Below are positions 55,175 to 63,721 of a stretch of DNA of 64,000 nucleotides, in pieces. Positions within the stretch are counted from its first letter, which is position 1. Each line of letters begins with the position of its first letter. The position numbers and the translations under genes were made by a program. Origin of the DNA: Catenulispora sp. MAP5-51 (lineage in GTDB: Bacteria > Actinomycetota > Actinomycetes > Streptomycetales > Catenulisporaceae); NCBI RefSeq assembly GCF_041261205.1, contig NZ_JBGCCH010000003.1:310001-374000 (forward strand). The letters run 5' to 3'. Below the pieces are notes generated by a model. The model saw nothing but the letters and a program-made list of their open reading frames with translations. It was not told the origin of the DNA and made no database searches.

Positions 55175-56488
55175 TCACAGCGCGTAGCCGAGACGCTTGA
55201 TCCCATTGATGAAACTGGACGTCAGCCGGTCGGGCTCGCCGACGCTGCGGATGCTCGGCGCGCGAACGAACAGCTCCCGCAGCAGCGCGGTCATCTCGGT
55301 CCGGGCCAGGTGCGCGCCGAGGCAGAAGTGCGGGCCGGGGCCGCCGAAGCTCAGATGCGGGTTGGGGGAGCGGGTGATGTCGAACCGGTCGGGGTCGGCG
55401 AAGACCTCGGGGTCGCGGTTGGCGGCGTTGTAGAAGAGCAGGACCTTGTCGCCCTTCTTCAGCGGTGTGCCGTTGAGGTCGTAGTCCTGTGTCAGGGTGC
55501 GGCGGAACTGCGTCACCGGGGTCGCGTAGCGCAGGATCTCGTCGAGGGCGCCGACGATGTGCTTGTCGAAGTCGCTCTGCAACAGCGCCATCTGGTCGGG
55601 ATGGTCCGTGAGGAGCTTCAGGCCGTGGGACAGCGCGGTCCGCGTGGTCTCGTTCCCGGCGACCACCAGCAGGATGAAGAAGGAGCCGAACTCCTGGTCG
55701 GTGAGGGCCTCGCCGTCGACGTCGGCGTTCACCAGCTTGGAGGTCAGGTCGCCGGTGGGCCGGCGGCGGCGCTCCCGGCCCAGGGCCGCGGCCAGGTGGT
55801 GCAGCTGGCGTCCGGCGCGGACCAGGCGGTACAGCGCGACGGGGCCGACCAGCTTGGTGCGCAGCGGGCCCGCGTCGTCGGGGACGCCGGTGTACTCCGG
55901 GTCGCTGCCGGCCACGATGCGGTTGGTGTGCGCGTGGACCATGGCGTGCCGGTCCTCGGGGATGCCCATCATGTCGCAGATGACCTGCATCGGCAGGCGG
56001 GCCGCGGCTTCGGCGACGAAGTCGCCGGTGCGGCGGGTGAGCAGGCCGCTGACGATCTGGGTGCAGGCCGCGTCGATGTCCGTCTTCAGGGCGCCGATCA
56101 GCTTCGGCGTGAAGGCGCGGGAGACGATGCGGCGCAGCCGGGCGTGCCGGGGGTCGTCCATGTTGATCATCGAGCCGAAGTAGGCGGCCAGGTAGCGCGG
56201 CATGTCCGGGATGCTGTTGGAGGTCGGCTCGCTGCTGAAGACCTCCGGGTGCCGGCTGGCCGTCACGACGTCGGCGTGGCGGGTCAGGGCGTAGTAGCCG
56301 GCGCCGGGCTTGATGAGGGGGAACCTGGGCTCGGCGAACAACGGGGCCGCGGGGCGCGCTCGGAGCTCGGCGAAGGCGGCCATACGCTGGTCGTAGGGCA
56401 GGGACCAGAAGCGGTTGTCGGACAGGTCGATGCCCGAGGGGTCGGGGTCGGTACCGGTGTCTGTACTGGTGCCAGAGTCGGTGGCCAT
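55175..56488 (-). CDS. Cytochrome P450, CYP124-like
   Basis: A 437-residue P450 with I-helix LLVVAGNETTRTALSHG, ExxR DEILRYATPV and haem loop SFGGPGPHFCLGAHLAR. Blocks such as LAAYFGSMINMDDPRHARLR and MQVICDMMGIPEDRH follow mycobacterial CYP124, an omega-hydroxylase of methyl-branched lipids and sterol side chains. An Asp/Thr-rich lead of ~18 residues precedes the family start. Together with the CYP125-like gene it suggests terpenoid or sterol side-chain oxidation. Confidence 0.85.
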   Translation of the reverse strand: MATDSGTSTDTGTDPDPSGIDLSDNRFWSLPYDQRMAAFAELRARPAAPLFAEPRFPLIKPGAGYYALTRHADVVTASRHPEVFSSEPTSNSIPDMPRYLAAYFGSMINMDDPRHARLRRIVSRAFTPKLIGALKTDIDAACTQIVSGLLTRRTGDFVAEAAARLPMQVICDMMGIPEDRHAMVHAHTNRIVAGSDPEYTGVPDDAGPLRTKLVGPVALYRLVRAGRQLHHLAAALGRERRRRPTGDLTSKLVNADVDGEALTDQEFGSFFILLVVAGNETTRTALSHGLKLLTDHPDQMALLQSDFDKHIVGALDEILRYATPVTQFRRTLTQDYDLNGTPLKKGDKVLLFYNAANRDPEVFADPDRFDITRSPNPHLSFGGPGPHFCLGAHLARTEMTALLRELFVRAPSIRSVGEPDRLTSSFINGIKRLGYAL

Positions 56489-56581
56489 GGGGTCAGCTTG
56501 ACACCGGACTCTGATACGTCAAGCCTTTCCGGTGATCGCATGGTCACTTTGCGGAACGGCCGGGCCGCAGGATCCTGACGG

Positions 56582-57685
56582 CTACCGGCCGCGGCGTATT
56601 CGGCGGCGGTCGCGGGAGGCGGCGCTGCCGTCGGCCGCCTTCTCCTCGACCCGGACGAGGTGGCGCGCGGTGGCGGCCACGGGACGCTGGATGCCTTCGC
56701 GCTTGGCCTCGTACTGGGCCGCGTCGGCGAGGCGGAAGAGGGTGTCGCGGTTGCCGACCGGGCCGGCGGGGCCGTCGGTCGCGGCGTATCCGACCGCGGC
56801 GCCGGTGATGCCCTCCAGCTTCGAGGCCCGGGCCGCCAGGTCCTCGGCGAGCTGGCTGACCGCGGACCAGGGCTGGCCGACGACCAGGACGCAGAACTCG
56901 TCGCCGCCGATGCGGGCCGCCAGAGCGCCGCTGACGGTGCCCGCCACCGCCGACAGGTGCCCGGCCAGCTGCTCCAGGACGGCGTCGCCGGAGTCGTGGC
57001 CGGAGGTGTCGTTGACCTGCTTGAGCCCGTTCACGTCGCAGATGATCAGCGCCACCGGCAGGCTCGTGAGCCGGTGCAGCTCCATGGCCTCGTCCAGCCC
57101 CACCTCGATGGCCCGCCGGTTGGCCAGCCCGGTCAGCTCGTCGGTGTAGGCCAGCCGCTCCAGGTACTCCTGCCGGTCGGCCTGCGCGAGCCCGGCGCTG
57201 ACCAGGGCCGCGAGCGTGGCGGCGAAGTCCAGGTCGGCGTCGGTGTAGGGCTCCTGGTCGGCGGTCCGGGCCGCGTACAGCTCGCCCCAGACCTGCCCGG
57301 CGAAGAAGATCGGCGCGATGAGCGCGCTGTCCCGCCGCCGCAGCCGCAGCGAGGCGGTGCGCCGCGGGTCGGCGTCGGCGTCGTCGCTGCGCAGCGTCCA
57401 GGGCCGCGGGTACTCCTCGCTCGTGATGCGCGGGAAGTCCGACGGCGCGTACCACTCGTCCTCCGGGCACCGCTCTTCGAAAGGACGCAGGTCCCCGTGG
57501 TTGAGCAGCACCCGCAGCTGCCCGGTGGCGCGCACGAACTCCGACAGCGAGACCACCCGCGCGTCCAGCGCCTTGCGCGACTCCTCGGCCACCACGGTGA
57601 TGACCTCACTGAACCCGTGGACCCGCGCCAAAGCGCGGGCCAGGTCGGTGAGCGCACGCAGCCGAACCGAGGCTTGATCAGCCAT
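56582..57685 (-). CDS. GAF-GGDEF protein (putative diguanylate cyclase)
   Basis: A 367-residue cytoplasmic protein. A GAF-like sensor domain occupies ~10-170 (ALIAPIFFAGQVWGELYAAR) and a GGDEF domain ~180-340 (YTDELTGLANRRAIEVGLDE, ICDVNGLKQVNDTSGHDSGD, RIGGDEFCVLVVG). The GGDEF signature is intact, so c-di-GMP synthesis is likely; no RxxD inhibitory site is seen before it. In streptomycetes c-di-GMP controls development. A basic tail (RDRRRIRRGR) ends the protein. Confidence 0.88.
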   Translation of the reverse strand: MADQASVRLRALTDLARALARVHGFSEVITVVAEESRKALDARVVSLSEFVRATGQLRVLLNHGDLRPFEERCPEDEWYAPSDFPRITSEEYPRPWTLRSDDADADPRRTASLRLRRRDSALIAPIFFAGQVWGELYAARTADQEPYTDADLDFAATLAALVSAGLAQADRQEYLERLAYTDELTGLANRRAIEVGLDEAMELHRLTSLPVALIICDVNGLKQVNDTSGHDSGDAVLEQLAGHLSAVAGTVSGALAARIGGDEFCVLVVGQPWSAVSQLAEDLAARASKLEGITGAAVGYAATDGPAGPVGNRDTLFRLADAAQYEAKREGIQRPVAATARHLVRVEEKAADGSAASRDRRRIRRGR

Positions 57686-57809
57686 CGTCGCGAGGCCCGC
57701 CGTTCGGAGTCACGGGACCACGCTAGGTGATCTCCCCCGCCTGTGCCACTTCACCCGTCCGGGCGACGGTCCACAAGATCCACCCCCGCTGTCGGTACCG
57801 TGACCCGAC

Positions 57810-58019
57810 GTGACCGGAGTCGACCACCCCACACCCACGGCCGAAGACGGCCTCACCGCCGCCCGCACCCGGGCCGCCGAGCTGGGGGTGTCGGTATCCG
57901 AATACGTCCGCGACCAGCTGCGCCGGACGCGCGGCGAGGAGGCTTGGGAGCGGGCGCTGGCGGAGGCCGGGGCGGGGGAGGCGTTCCCGCCGGCCCAGCC
58001 GGGGGTTTCGGGGGAGTAG
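57810..58019 (+). CDS. Small RHH-like protein, possible orphan antitoxin
   Basis: A 69-residue protein starting at GTG 57810. TAARTRAAELGVSVSEYVRD looks like the helix pair of ribbon-helix-helix or FitA-type antitoxins. There is no toxin gene directly after it; a complete VapBC pair begins 67 bases downstream. Weak assignment. Confidence 0.45.
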   Translation: MTGVDHPTPTAEDGLTAARTRAAELGVSVSEYVRDQLRRTRGEEAWERALAEAGAGEAFPPAQPGVSGE

Positions 58020-58038
58020 GTCAGGGGACGGCCGGATA

Positions 58039-58071
58039 CGATGTACATAGGAAGCCTTGCTCGATGTACAT
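58039..58071. promoter_or_regulatory. Twin operator of vapBC
   Basis: CGATGTACAT occurs at 58039-58048 and 58062-58071, two helical turns apart; each contains the palindrome ATGTACAT. They lie 16-48 bases before the vapB start, and TACGAT there could be a -10 box. Expected VapBC autoregulatory site. Confidence 0.65.
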
Positions 58072-58086
58072 CAGATGGAGGCCATC

Positions 58087-58293
58087 ATGTCCACCACCCA
58101 GATCGACATCGATCTCGACTTGCTGAACCGGGCCGCGGAGATACTCGGTACCTCGACGAAGAAGGCCACGGTGAACGAGGCGCTGCGGCAGGTTGTCGAT
58201 CAAGCGGTTCGACGACAGCACGTCGAGGAACTCGCCGCTGGAGCACTACCGGACCTCAGCGATCCCGCGGTGATGGACAACGCATGGCGGTAG
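58087..58293 (+). CDS. vapB: VapB-family antitoxin
   Basis: A 68-residue antitoxin with an N-terminal ribbon-helix-helix (TTQIDIDLDLLNRAAEILGT, TKKATVNEALRQVV) and a C-terminal toxin-binding tail (LPDLSDPAVMDNAWR). ATG 58087 has TGGAGG 7 bases upstream. Its end overlaps the toxin gene by 10 bases. Confidence 0.88.
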   Translation: MSTTQIDIDLDLLNRAAEILGTSTKKATVNEALRQVVDQAVRRQHVEELAAGALPDLSDPAVMDNAWR

Positions 58294-58703
58294 CTCTCTA
58301 CCTCGCCGACACGAGCGTCTGGGCTCGACTGGCCCAACCAGCGGTGCGCGGTGCTATAGAGCCGCGGATCGAGCGGGGCCTCGTCGGTACCTGCCCGATT
58401 GTCGACCTGGAGATCCTTTACAGCGTGCGCAGCGGTGCCGAGCATGATCACTTCTCGGCGCGGCGTCGTGCGTTCGAGTACTTCCCGTTGACCGACGAGA
58501 TCGCTCAGCGGGCGATCGAGGTACAGAACCTCCTGGCGCACGGGGCCCAGCACCGATCGGTGTCCATTCCGGATCTCATCATCGCGGCGACGGCCGAACG
58601 CTTCGGCCTGACCGTGCTGCACTACGACGACGACTACACCCGCATCGCCATGATCACAGGACAGCCGGTCGAGTGGGTGGTGCCCCGCGGCACCGCGGAC
58701 TGA
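58284..58703 (+). CDS. vapC: VapC-family PIN-domain ribonuclease toxin
   Basis: A 139-residue PIN toxin. The acidic residues expected for metal binding are all present: Asp in LYLADTSVW, Asp/Glu in CPIVDLEIL, Asp in SIPDLIIAATAE and Asp in HYDDDYTRIA. It appears intact. VapC toxins cut specific tRNAs or rRNA when VapB is degraded. Cotranslated with vapB. Confidence 0.9.
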   Translation: MAVALYLADTSVWARLAQPAVRGAIEPRIERGLVGTCPIVDLEILYSVRSGAEHDHFSARRRAFEYFPLTDEIAQRAIEVQNLLAHGAQHRSVSIPDLIIAATAERFGLTVLHYDDDYTRIAMITGQPVEWVVPRGTAD

Positions 58704-58738
58704 TCGCCGACCAGCGGGGACCGGCGGACGATCGGCGG

Positions 58739-58773
58739 GGCCGCCTGGTCCGGCACAGCCGGACCAGGCGGCC
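58739..58773. terminator. Perfect 16-bp hairpin between vapC and hmgL
   Basis: GGCCGCCTGGTCCGGC (58739-58754) and its exact complement (58758-58773) are separated by only ACA. It lies between two convergent genes and should terminate both. Confidence 0.85.
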
Positions 58774-58792
58774 GACCTCAGCTCTGCGCTGC

Positions 58793-59707
58793 TCAGCTCT
58801 GAGCCAGCCGCGTCCGCGGCCCCGCCCGCAGCACCTGCGAGGGCAGCGTCCGCCCGACCGCGCGCTCGGCGTAGGCGGCCGTGTCCAGCAGGGCCTCCAG
58901 GTCCACGCCGGTGTCGATGCCCATGTCCTCGACCATGTGGACCAGCTCCTCGGTGGCGATGTTGCCGGAGGCGCCGGGCGCGTAGGGGCAGCCGCCGAGG
59001 CCGCCGACCGAGGCGTCGAAGTCCGTGACGCCCAGTTGCAGCGCGGCCAGGACGTTGGCCAGACCGGTGCCGCGCGTGTTGTGGAAGTGCAGGTTCAGCG
59101 GCTTGTCGGCGTGGGCCGAGCGGGTCTCGCCGATCAGGCGGGTCACGCGGGTCGGGGTGGCCATGCCGGTGGTGTCGCCGAAGGACAGGGAATCGGCCCC
59201 GTGCGCGGCGGCGGTGTTCACCACCCACATCACGCGCTCGGTGGGGACCTCGCCCTCGTACGGGCAGCCCCACGCCGTGGACACGATCACCTGGACCGTG
59301 GCGCCGCGGCCGTGGGCCAGGTCGATGATGGCGGCGATGTCGTCCAGGGACTCGGCGGTGCTGCGGTTCAGGTTCTTCTTGTTGTGCGTGTCCGAGGCGG
59401 AGACGACCACCTCGATCTCGTTGAACCCGGCGTCCAGGGCGCGCTCGGCGCCCTTCAGGTTCGGCACCAGCGCGGAGTAGCGCACGCCGGAGGCCCGGGT
59501 CATCTGCGCGGCGACCTCGGCGGCGTCGGCCATCTGCGGGATCGCGCGGGGGTGCACGAACGACACCGCCTCGATGCGCGACACGCCGGTGCCGGACAGT
59601 CGGTCGATCAGTTCGATCTTGGTCTGGGTGGAGACCGGGTCCTCGTTCTGCAGGCCGTCGCGCGGCCCCACTTCCCGGAGCGACAACGCTGTCGGCATAT
59701 CGGTCAT
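58793..59707 (-). CDS. mvaB: Hydroxymethylglutaryl-CoA lyase
   Basis: A 304-residue TIM-barrel lyase splitting HMG-CoA into acetoacetate and acetyl-CoA, the last step of leucine breakdown. Active-site Arg/Asp are in REVGPRDGLQNED, metal His in LNLHFHNTRGTGLAN, and the catalytic Cys loop in GGLGGCPYAPGASGN. Full family length. Near acyl-CoA carboxylase genes, as expected for acyl-CoA catabolism. Confidence 0.95.
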   Translation of the reverse strand: MTDMPTALSLREVGPRDGLQNEDPVSTQTKIELIDRLSGTGVSRIEAVSFVHPRAIPQMADAAEVAAQMTRASGVRYSALVPNLKGAERALDAGFNEIEVVVSASDTHNKKNLNRSTAESLDDIAAIIDLAHGRGATVQVIVSTAWGCPYEGEVPTERVMWVVNTAAAHGADSLSFGDTTGMATPTRVTRLIGETRSAHADKPLNLHFHNTRGTGLANVLAALQLGVTDFDASVGGLGGCPYAPGASGNIATEELVHMVEDMGIDTGVDLEALLDTAAYAERAVGRTLPSQVLRAGPRTRLAQS

Positions 59708-59808
59708 GGGACCGATGCTAATCGCGATGTCTCACACTGTGGAATGTGAGGGCGGTCACGAGGTGGCGTATCAGCAGCTCAGCCCGCGGTCCTCAGCCCG
59801 CGACACCC

Positions 59809-61101
59809 TCAGCCCGCGGTCAGCGCCGAGGGCTCGATCTCCCCGAGTCCGCGCACCATCCGCGTCCCGATCGGCTCCAGCTCGAACGTGGAGTCCGAGG
59901 CCAGCGCGGCCGCCAGCTCCGGGTCCACCACGATCTGGTCCGGCTCGGCCAGCGAGGTCAGCCGCGCCGCCAGGTTGACCGTGGTGCCGTAGATGTCGCC
60001 GTTGCGCTGCACCACGTGCCCGTACGCCACGCCGATGCGCAGCTCGGGCACCGCCTCGGTGCGCCGCATCGCGCCCAGCAGGTCCAGCGCGATGCGCGCG
60101 GCCCGGGCCGGGGAGTCGGCGGCGAACATGATCTCGTCGCCCAGGGTCTTGATCAGCCGGCCGCCGCCGTAGGCGACGGTGTCGGCGGCGTTGGCCTCGA
60201 ACACCGACACCAGCCGGGCCAGCTCCTCCTCGGAGAGCTGGCGCGAGAGCCGGGTGAAGGACACCAGGTCGGCGAAGCCGACGGCCTGCAGGCCCTCGGC
60301 GTGCTCCTGCATCTGCTGCCGGACCCGCCCGGCGGCCGCGGCGAGCTGCCGGCGCCAGACGTAGACCAGCAGCTCCTCCAGCTCCGGCAGCACCCGGCGG
60401 CCGATCCGGTAGCCGAACTCGGCCATCCGCTCCGAGCCCACGCCGGCCGTGTCGAAGGCGTCGAACAGCACGTCGACCTGCCATTCGGCGAGCCGGGCCG
60501 TGGTCTGCCCCATGGAGCGGGCGACCTGGACCGCGAAGTCCTCGGTGAACAGCCCGCTGCGCGGCATGCCGCCGAGCCGCAGCAGGGCGTCCACGTCGGC
60601 GTCGGTGAAGGCCCGGGCCTGGCCGACGTCGGCGAAGCCCATGGCCCGCCAGTAGCGGCGGGCCTCGTCGTAGGGGATCCCCGCGGCCTTGCAGACCTCG
60701 TAGGCGGTGTGCCGGGGGACGCCGCCGAGCAGCAGGGCCTCCAGCTCGTCGCCGCCGGCCTTGCGCTTGGCGCGGGATCGGGACGGGGACGGGGACTGGG
60801 GCTGCGGCTGCACGTCGGGCAGGTTGGCCGCGCCGGACGTGCCGGGTCCGGCGGGGCCGCCTGCGGTGCCGGGTGTGCCGTTGGACGCGGCGCCCGATGC
60901 TGTGCTGTTCGAGCCGGCGGTGTTCGACGCGGTGCCGTTCGACCCGGCACCGGAGGCAGCAGACCCGGCACCGGAGGCGGCAGCCCCGGCCCGCGCCGAC
61001 CGGCCGGCCGGACCGCCGTTCCGGGCCGTGTTGCCCGCCCCGGAGGCCTTGCCGTTCCGGGCCGCGTCGCGGCCGCCGTCCCCCGGCACCCTGCGCGCCA
61101 T
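59809..61101 (-). CDS. Class III adenylate cyclase
   Basis: A 430-residue cyclase. Residues 1-~95 are an Ala/Gly/Asn/Ser/Pro-rich, probably disordered region. A helical domain ~105-250 (ADVDALLRLGGMPRSGLFTE) is the regulatory part seen in actinomycete Cya. The catalytic domain ~255-425 has the metal Asp in GFADLVSFTRL, the second in IKTLGDEIMFAAD, and the transition-state Asn/Arg in TTVNLAARLTSL. Gene order with biotin ligase and HMG-CoA lyase matches the streptomycete cya region. cAMP there promotes germination and development. Confidence 0.9.
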   Translation of the reverse strand: MARRVPGDGGRDAARNGKASGAGNTARNGGPAGRSARAGAAASGAGSAASGAGSNGTASNTAGSNSTASGAASNGTPGTAGGPAGPGTSGAANLPDVQPQPQSPSPSRSRAKRKAGGDELEALLLGGVPRHTAYEVCKAAGIPYDEARRYWRAMGFADVGQARAFTDADVDALLRLGGMPRSGLFTEDFAVQVARSMGQTTARLAEWQVDVLFDAFDTAGVGSERMAEFGYRIGRRVLPELEELLVYVWRRQLAAAAGRVRQQMQEHAEGLQAVGFADLVSFTRLSRQLSEEELARLVSVFEANAADTVAYGGGRLIKTLGDEIMFAADSPARAARIALDLLGAMRRTEAVPELRIGVAYGHVVQRNGDIYGTTVNLAARLTSLAEPDQIVVDPELAAALASDSTFELEPIGTRMVRGLGEIEPSALTAG

Positions 61102-61191
61102 CGTCTTCCGCAGCTCCTGCCCTGGTCGCCGTCGTATCGCCTGCGTACTGCTGCTTCCCGCCGGCGTACTGCTGATTCTCGCCTGTGTCTG

Positions 61192-61731
61192 CTACTTCTT
61201 GCCGTGGTGCTCCTCGGGCTCGGCCAGCGCGGCCGAGCCGTCGGCGCCGACGTTGCTGATCAGGTTGGTCAGCTCACGCTGGGTGGACTCCACGTGCGGG
61301 ATGTCCTCCAGCTGCTCCTGACCGTGCTCGCCGGCCGACTCCACCACCAGCGTGCCACAGCCCAGGATGCGGTCGAGCAGGCCGTTGTGCTTGAACGACA
61401 CGTCGTTGATCTTCACCAGGGGCATGTCGCGGCCCTCGCGGTGGATGAAGCCCTCGCGGATGATGAGGCGCTTGTTCGTGACGATGTAGTTCTTGTTCAG
61501 CCAGATGACCCACGGCCGGACCGTGAAGACGATGATGGCGATCAGCGCCAGCGCGCCGACGCCGATCGCGGCGACCTTCTGCGTGTTGCCGCTGGTGAGC
61601 CCGGCCGCGGCGCCGAACACGGCGACCGCGACGATCAGGTTCAGCACCGGGAGGATCAGCGCCTTCCAGTGCGGACGCATCGCGAGGTCGATCTGTTCGC
61701 CCGGCGCCAGAAGGTGCTTGGGGTAACCCAT
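61192..61731 (-). CDS. PH-domain (bPH2-like) membrane protein
   Basis: A 179-residue protein. A short N-terminus (KHLLAPGEQIDLAMRPHWKA) leads into two transmembrane helices (~28-48 and 53-75) and then a bacterial PH domain of the YdbT/DUF304 type (NYIVTNKRLIIREGFIHREG, RILGCGTLVVESAGEHG). A Glu/His-rich end follows. ATG 61731 is chosen; upstream frame is shadow. Function unknown; this gene commonly sits between biotin ligase and cyclase genes in actinomycetes. Confidence 0.85.
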   Translation of the reverse strand: MGYPKHLLAPGEQIDLAMRPHWKALILPVLNLIVAVAVFGAAAGLTSGNTQKVAAIGVGALALIAIIVFTVRPWVIWLNKNYIVTNKRLIIREGFIHREGRDMPLVKINDVSFKHNGLLDRILGCGTLVVESAGEHGQEQLEDIPHVESTQRELTNLISNVGADGSAALAEPEEHHGKK

Positions 61732-61853
61732 TGCCGTCACCACTCCCTCAACTCCGCGCCTCCCCCCTGTGAGGAAGCGAAGGTGTCTTGTCGCCACGCA
61801 TACTGGCAGACAATAGGACCGCTTGGCAGTTACTTGCTGGTGACAGGGTCTTG

Positions 61854-62765
61854 TCATCTGAGATGAACGACATCGCCCGCTCCGAACGCCCGCTCCCCGT
61901 CGGCGTTCCGCACGAGCAGACGGCCGTCCCCGTCCAGCCCCACGGCCTCGCCCTCCACCGGCTCCCCGCCCGGCAGCTCCACCCGCACCCGCCGCCCGAA
62001 CGTGGCGCACGAAGCGGCATAAGCCGAGGCCAGACCGGATGCCATGGGGTCGCCGCCGGTGACGCTCCAGTCCGTGTACCAGCGTTCGATCTCCCGCAGC
62101 ACGGCCCGCAGCACGGTGTCCCGGTCGGCGGCCTTCGCGTCCTCCAGCACGAGCGACGTCGCGTGCGCGGCGGGCAGCTCATCGCGCCGCAACGAGACGT
62201 TGAGCCCCAGCCCCACCACAGCCGCCGGCCCGCTCGGCGTCTCGACCCGCTCGACGAGGATCCCCCCGAGCTTGCGCGCGGCACCATAAGCGGTGTCCTT
62301 ATTACTACTGTCGGTTTCATTGGCGGCCCCGGACTCGTCCACCACGATCAGATCGTTCGGCCACTTCAACCGCACCGGCACCCCGGACACGGCGTCCACC
62401 GCCGTCCGCACCGCGGTCCCCGCCAACAGCGGCAGCCACCCCCACCGCACCGCCGGCACATCCTTCGGCCGGAGTAGCACTGACAGGAACAACCCCGAAC
62501 GCGCCGGCGCCGTCCAGGTCCGCCCCAACCGCCCCCGCCCCGCACTCTGCGCCTCGGCGACGAGAACGTACCCCTCGTCCTTCCCAGCCCGCGCGGCCTC
62601 GGCCACATCCGCGTTCGTGGACCCGGTCTCCGGCACGATCTCGACCCGCCGCCAGAGCCCGCCGGGGCGGACTACAGCCTTGTTCACCGCCAGCTCACGG
62701 AGGGGCGGGCGGTCGAGATCACTGTAAGGCGATTGACGTCCGTTCGAATCCTCCGCGCCGGTCAT
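61854..62765 (-). CDS. birA: Biotin--[acetyl-CoA-carboxylase] ligase
   Basis: A 303-residue ligase without the N-terminal repressor helix-turn-helix, thus an enzyme only. ETGSTNADVAEAARAGKDEG, the biotinyl-AMP loop SAGRGRLGRTWTAP, and RLKWPNDLIV are diagnostic; a C-terminal SH3-like cap follows. It attaches biotin to the carrier Lys of acyl-CoA carboxylases. Its ATG overlaps the stop of the tnpB remnant (ATGA), so the remnant now forms its leader. Confidence 0.93.
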   Translation of the reverse strand: MTGAEDSNGRQSPYSDLDRPPLRELAVNKAVVRPGGLWRRVEIVPETGSTNADVAEAARAGKDEGYVLVAEAQSAGRGRLGRTWTAPARSGLFLSVLLRPKDVPAVRWGWLPLLAGTAVRTAVDAVSGVPVRLKWPNDLIVVDESGAANETDSSNKDTAYGAARKLGGILVERVETPSGPAAVVGLGLNVSLRRDELPAAHATSLVLEDAKAADRDTVLRAVLREIERWYTDWSVTGGDPMASGLASAYAASCATFGRRVRVELPGGEPVEGEAVGLDGDGRLLVRNADGERAFGAGDVVHLR

Positions 62766-63568
62766 GTCCAGATCCCTTCGCTTCGGTCGGTTCCTGCTTC
62801 ATCGACGACTGCCGGAACGCACTCCGGGCTTACACCGCCTCCACAGGCGTTTAGCCTCTCCCTACGTCCCAGGGCGAGGATGTTGCGGGCCGCGTTCACA
62901 TCACGATCATGTCGCATTCCGCAGGACGGGCAGTCCCACTCCCGGATGCGGAGCGGCATGTGCTTGACGCGAGTGCCGCAGCACGAACAGGTCATCGTGG
63001 TCGGGGCGAACCGGTCGACCTTGGCGAAATCCCGTCCCGCTTGGTTCTCGCGGATGATCCGAGTGGACTCCTGGTGGTGCCAGTCACGGCGCCGGTCGGC
63101 GACTCTCGCGTATTGCCGCGCCAGCTTCGACCGGGCCTTCTCCCGGTTGGCAGAGGATTTCTGCTTCCGGGACAACTCCCGGTGCAGCCGTTTGAGCTTC
63201 CGCTCGGCCTGCCGCAGGAACCGTGGTGCGGCGATCTTGGCTCCGTCGGACAGAGCCTGCCGTCGTCGCGGAGGGTGAAGGCATTGGACATCAGCCGAAT
63301 CGCCTGCCGCGGGTCACGCTTCGACTTGAAGCGAGGGAGGTTGACCGCCGGACCGCTTCGCGTGCCCCGCCTGGACGCGAAGAAGGCACGGTAAGCGCGG
63401 TTCAGGTCGCGCAGCCGTCGTCGATGAACCCCTGCCCGGCCGCGAATGCCTCCTGCCGCAGGGCGATGCGCTCGCCCGGGCATTCGGGTGTGCCCGGGTG
63501 GTGTACAACGACGGCCTACGCCGCTGCGCTGCGTCCGGATACAGGCGGTACCTGTAGCGCAACAGCAT
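62762..63568 (-). pseudogene. tnpB: Scrambled IS200/IS605-family tnpB remnant
   Basis: Pieces of TnpB lie in order but in different frames: MLLRYRYRLYPDAAQR (63568-63521); ERIALRQEAFAAGQGFIDDG (63473-63414); LRDLNRAYRAFFASRRG through NAFTLRDDGR (63414-~63258); ALSDGAKIAAPRFLRQAERK through STRIIRENQ (to ~63036); and DFAKVDRF, the CSCC/CPSC zinc ribbon and HDRDVNAARNIL (to 62762). The conserved AFGCARVVYNDGLR piece is present but on the opposite strand (63480-63521). Segments that should hold the RuvC-I Asp and RuvC-II Glu are deleted, so it cannot be a nuclease. No tnpA is nearby. Confidence 0.85.
63480..63521 (+). other. Micro-inverted tnpB segment
   Basis: Fourteen codons read AFGCARVVYNDGLR on the plus strand. 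In TnpB proteins this motif directly follows the start sequence found here on the minus strand up to 63521 and precedes the LRQEA segment found from 63473 down. A block of roughly 42-48 bp has therefore flipped in place, with small base changes at the joints. Confidence 0.75.
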
Positions 63569-63721
63569 GCAGCCGATGTTATGGCTGTCCAGCGCGCCGA
63601 CGGCGAACATTCGCGCGATGATGGCCCGAACGAGTGATCGACGGCCTCCCCGCCGCCCGCTGGTTCGTGTGGACAGAATCACGGTCCGCCGCCCGGGGCA
63701 TCGTGCCTGATACGCATTAAA

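Noticed and set aside
62762-63175. A working RNA-guided TnpB nuclease
   Set aside because: Only the zinc ribbon and the RuvC-III Asp remain; the segments for RuvC-I and RuvC-II are deleted and the rest is in several frames.
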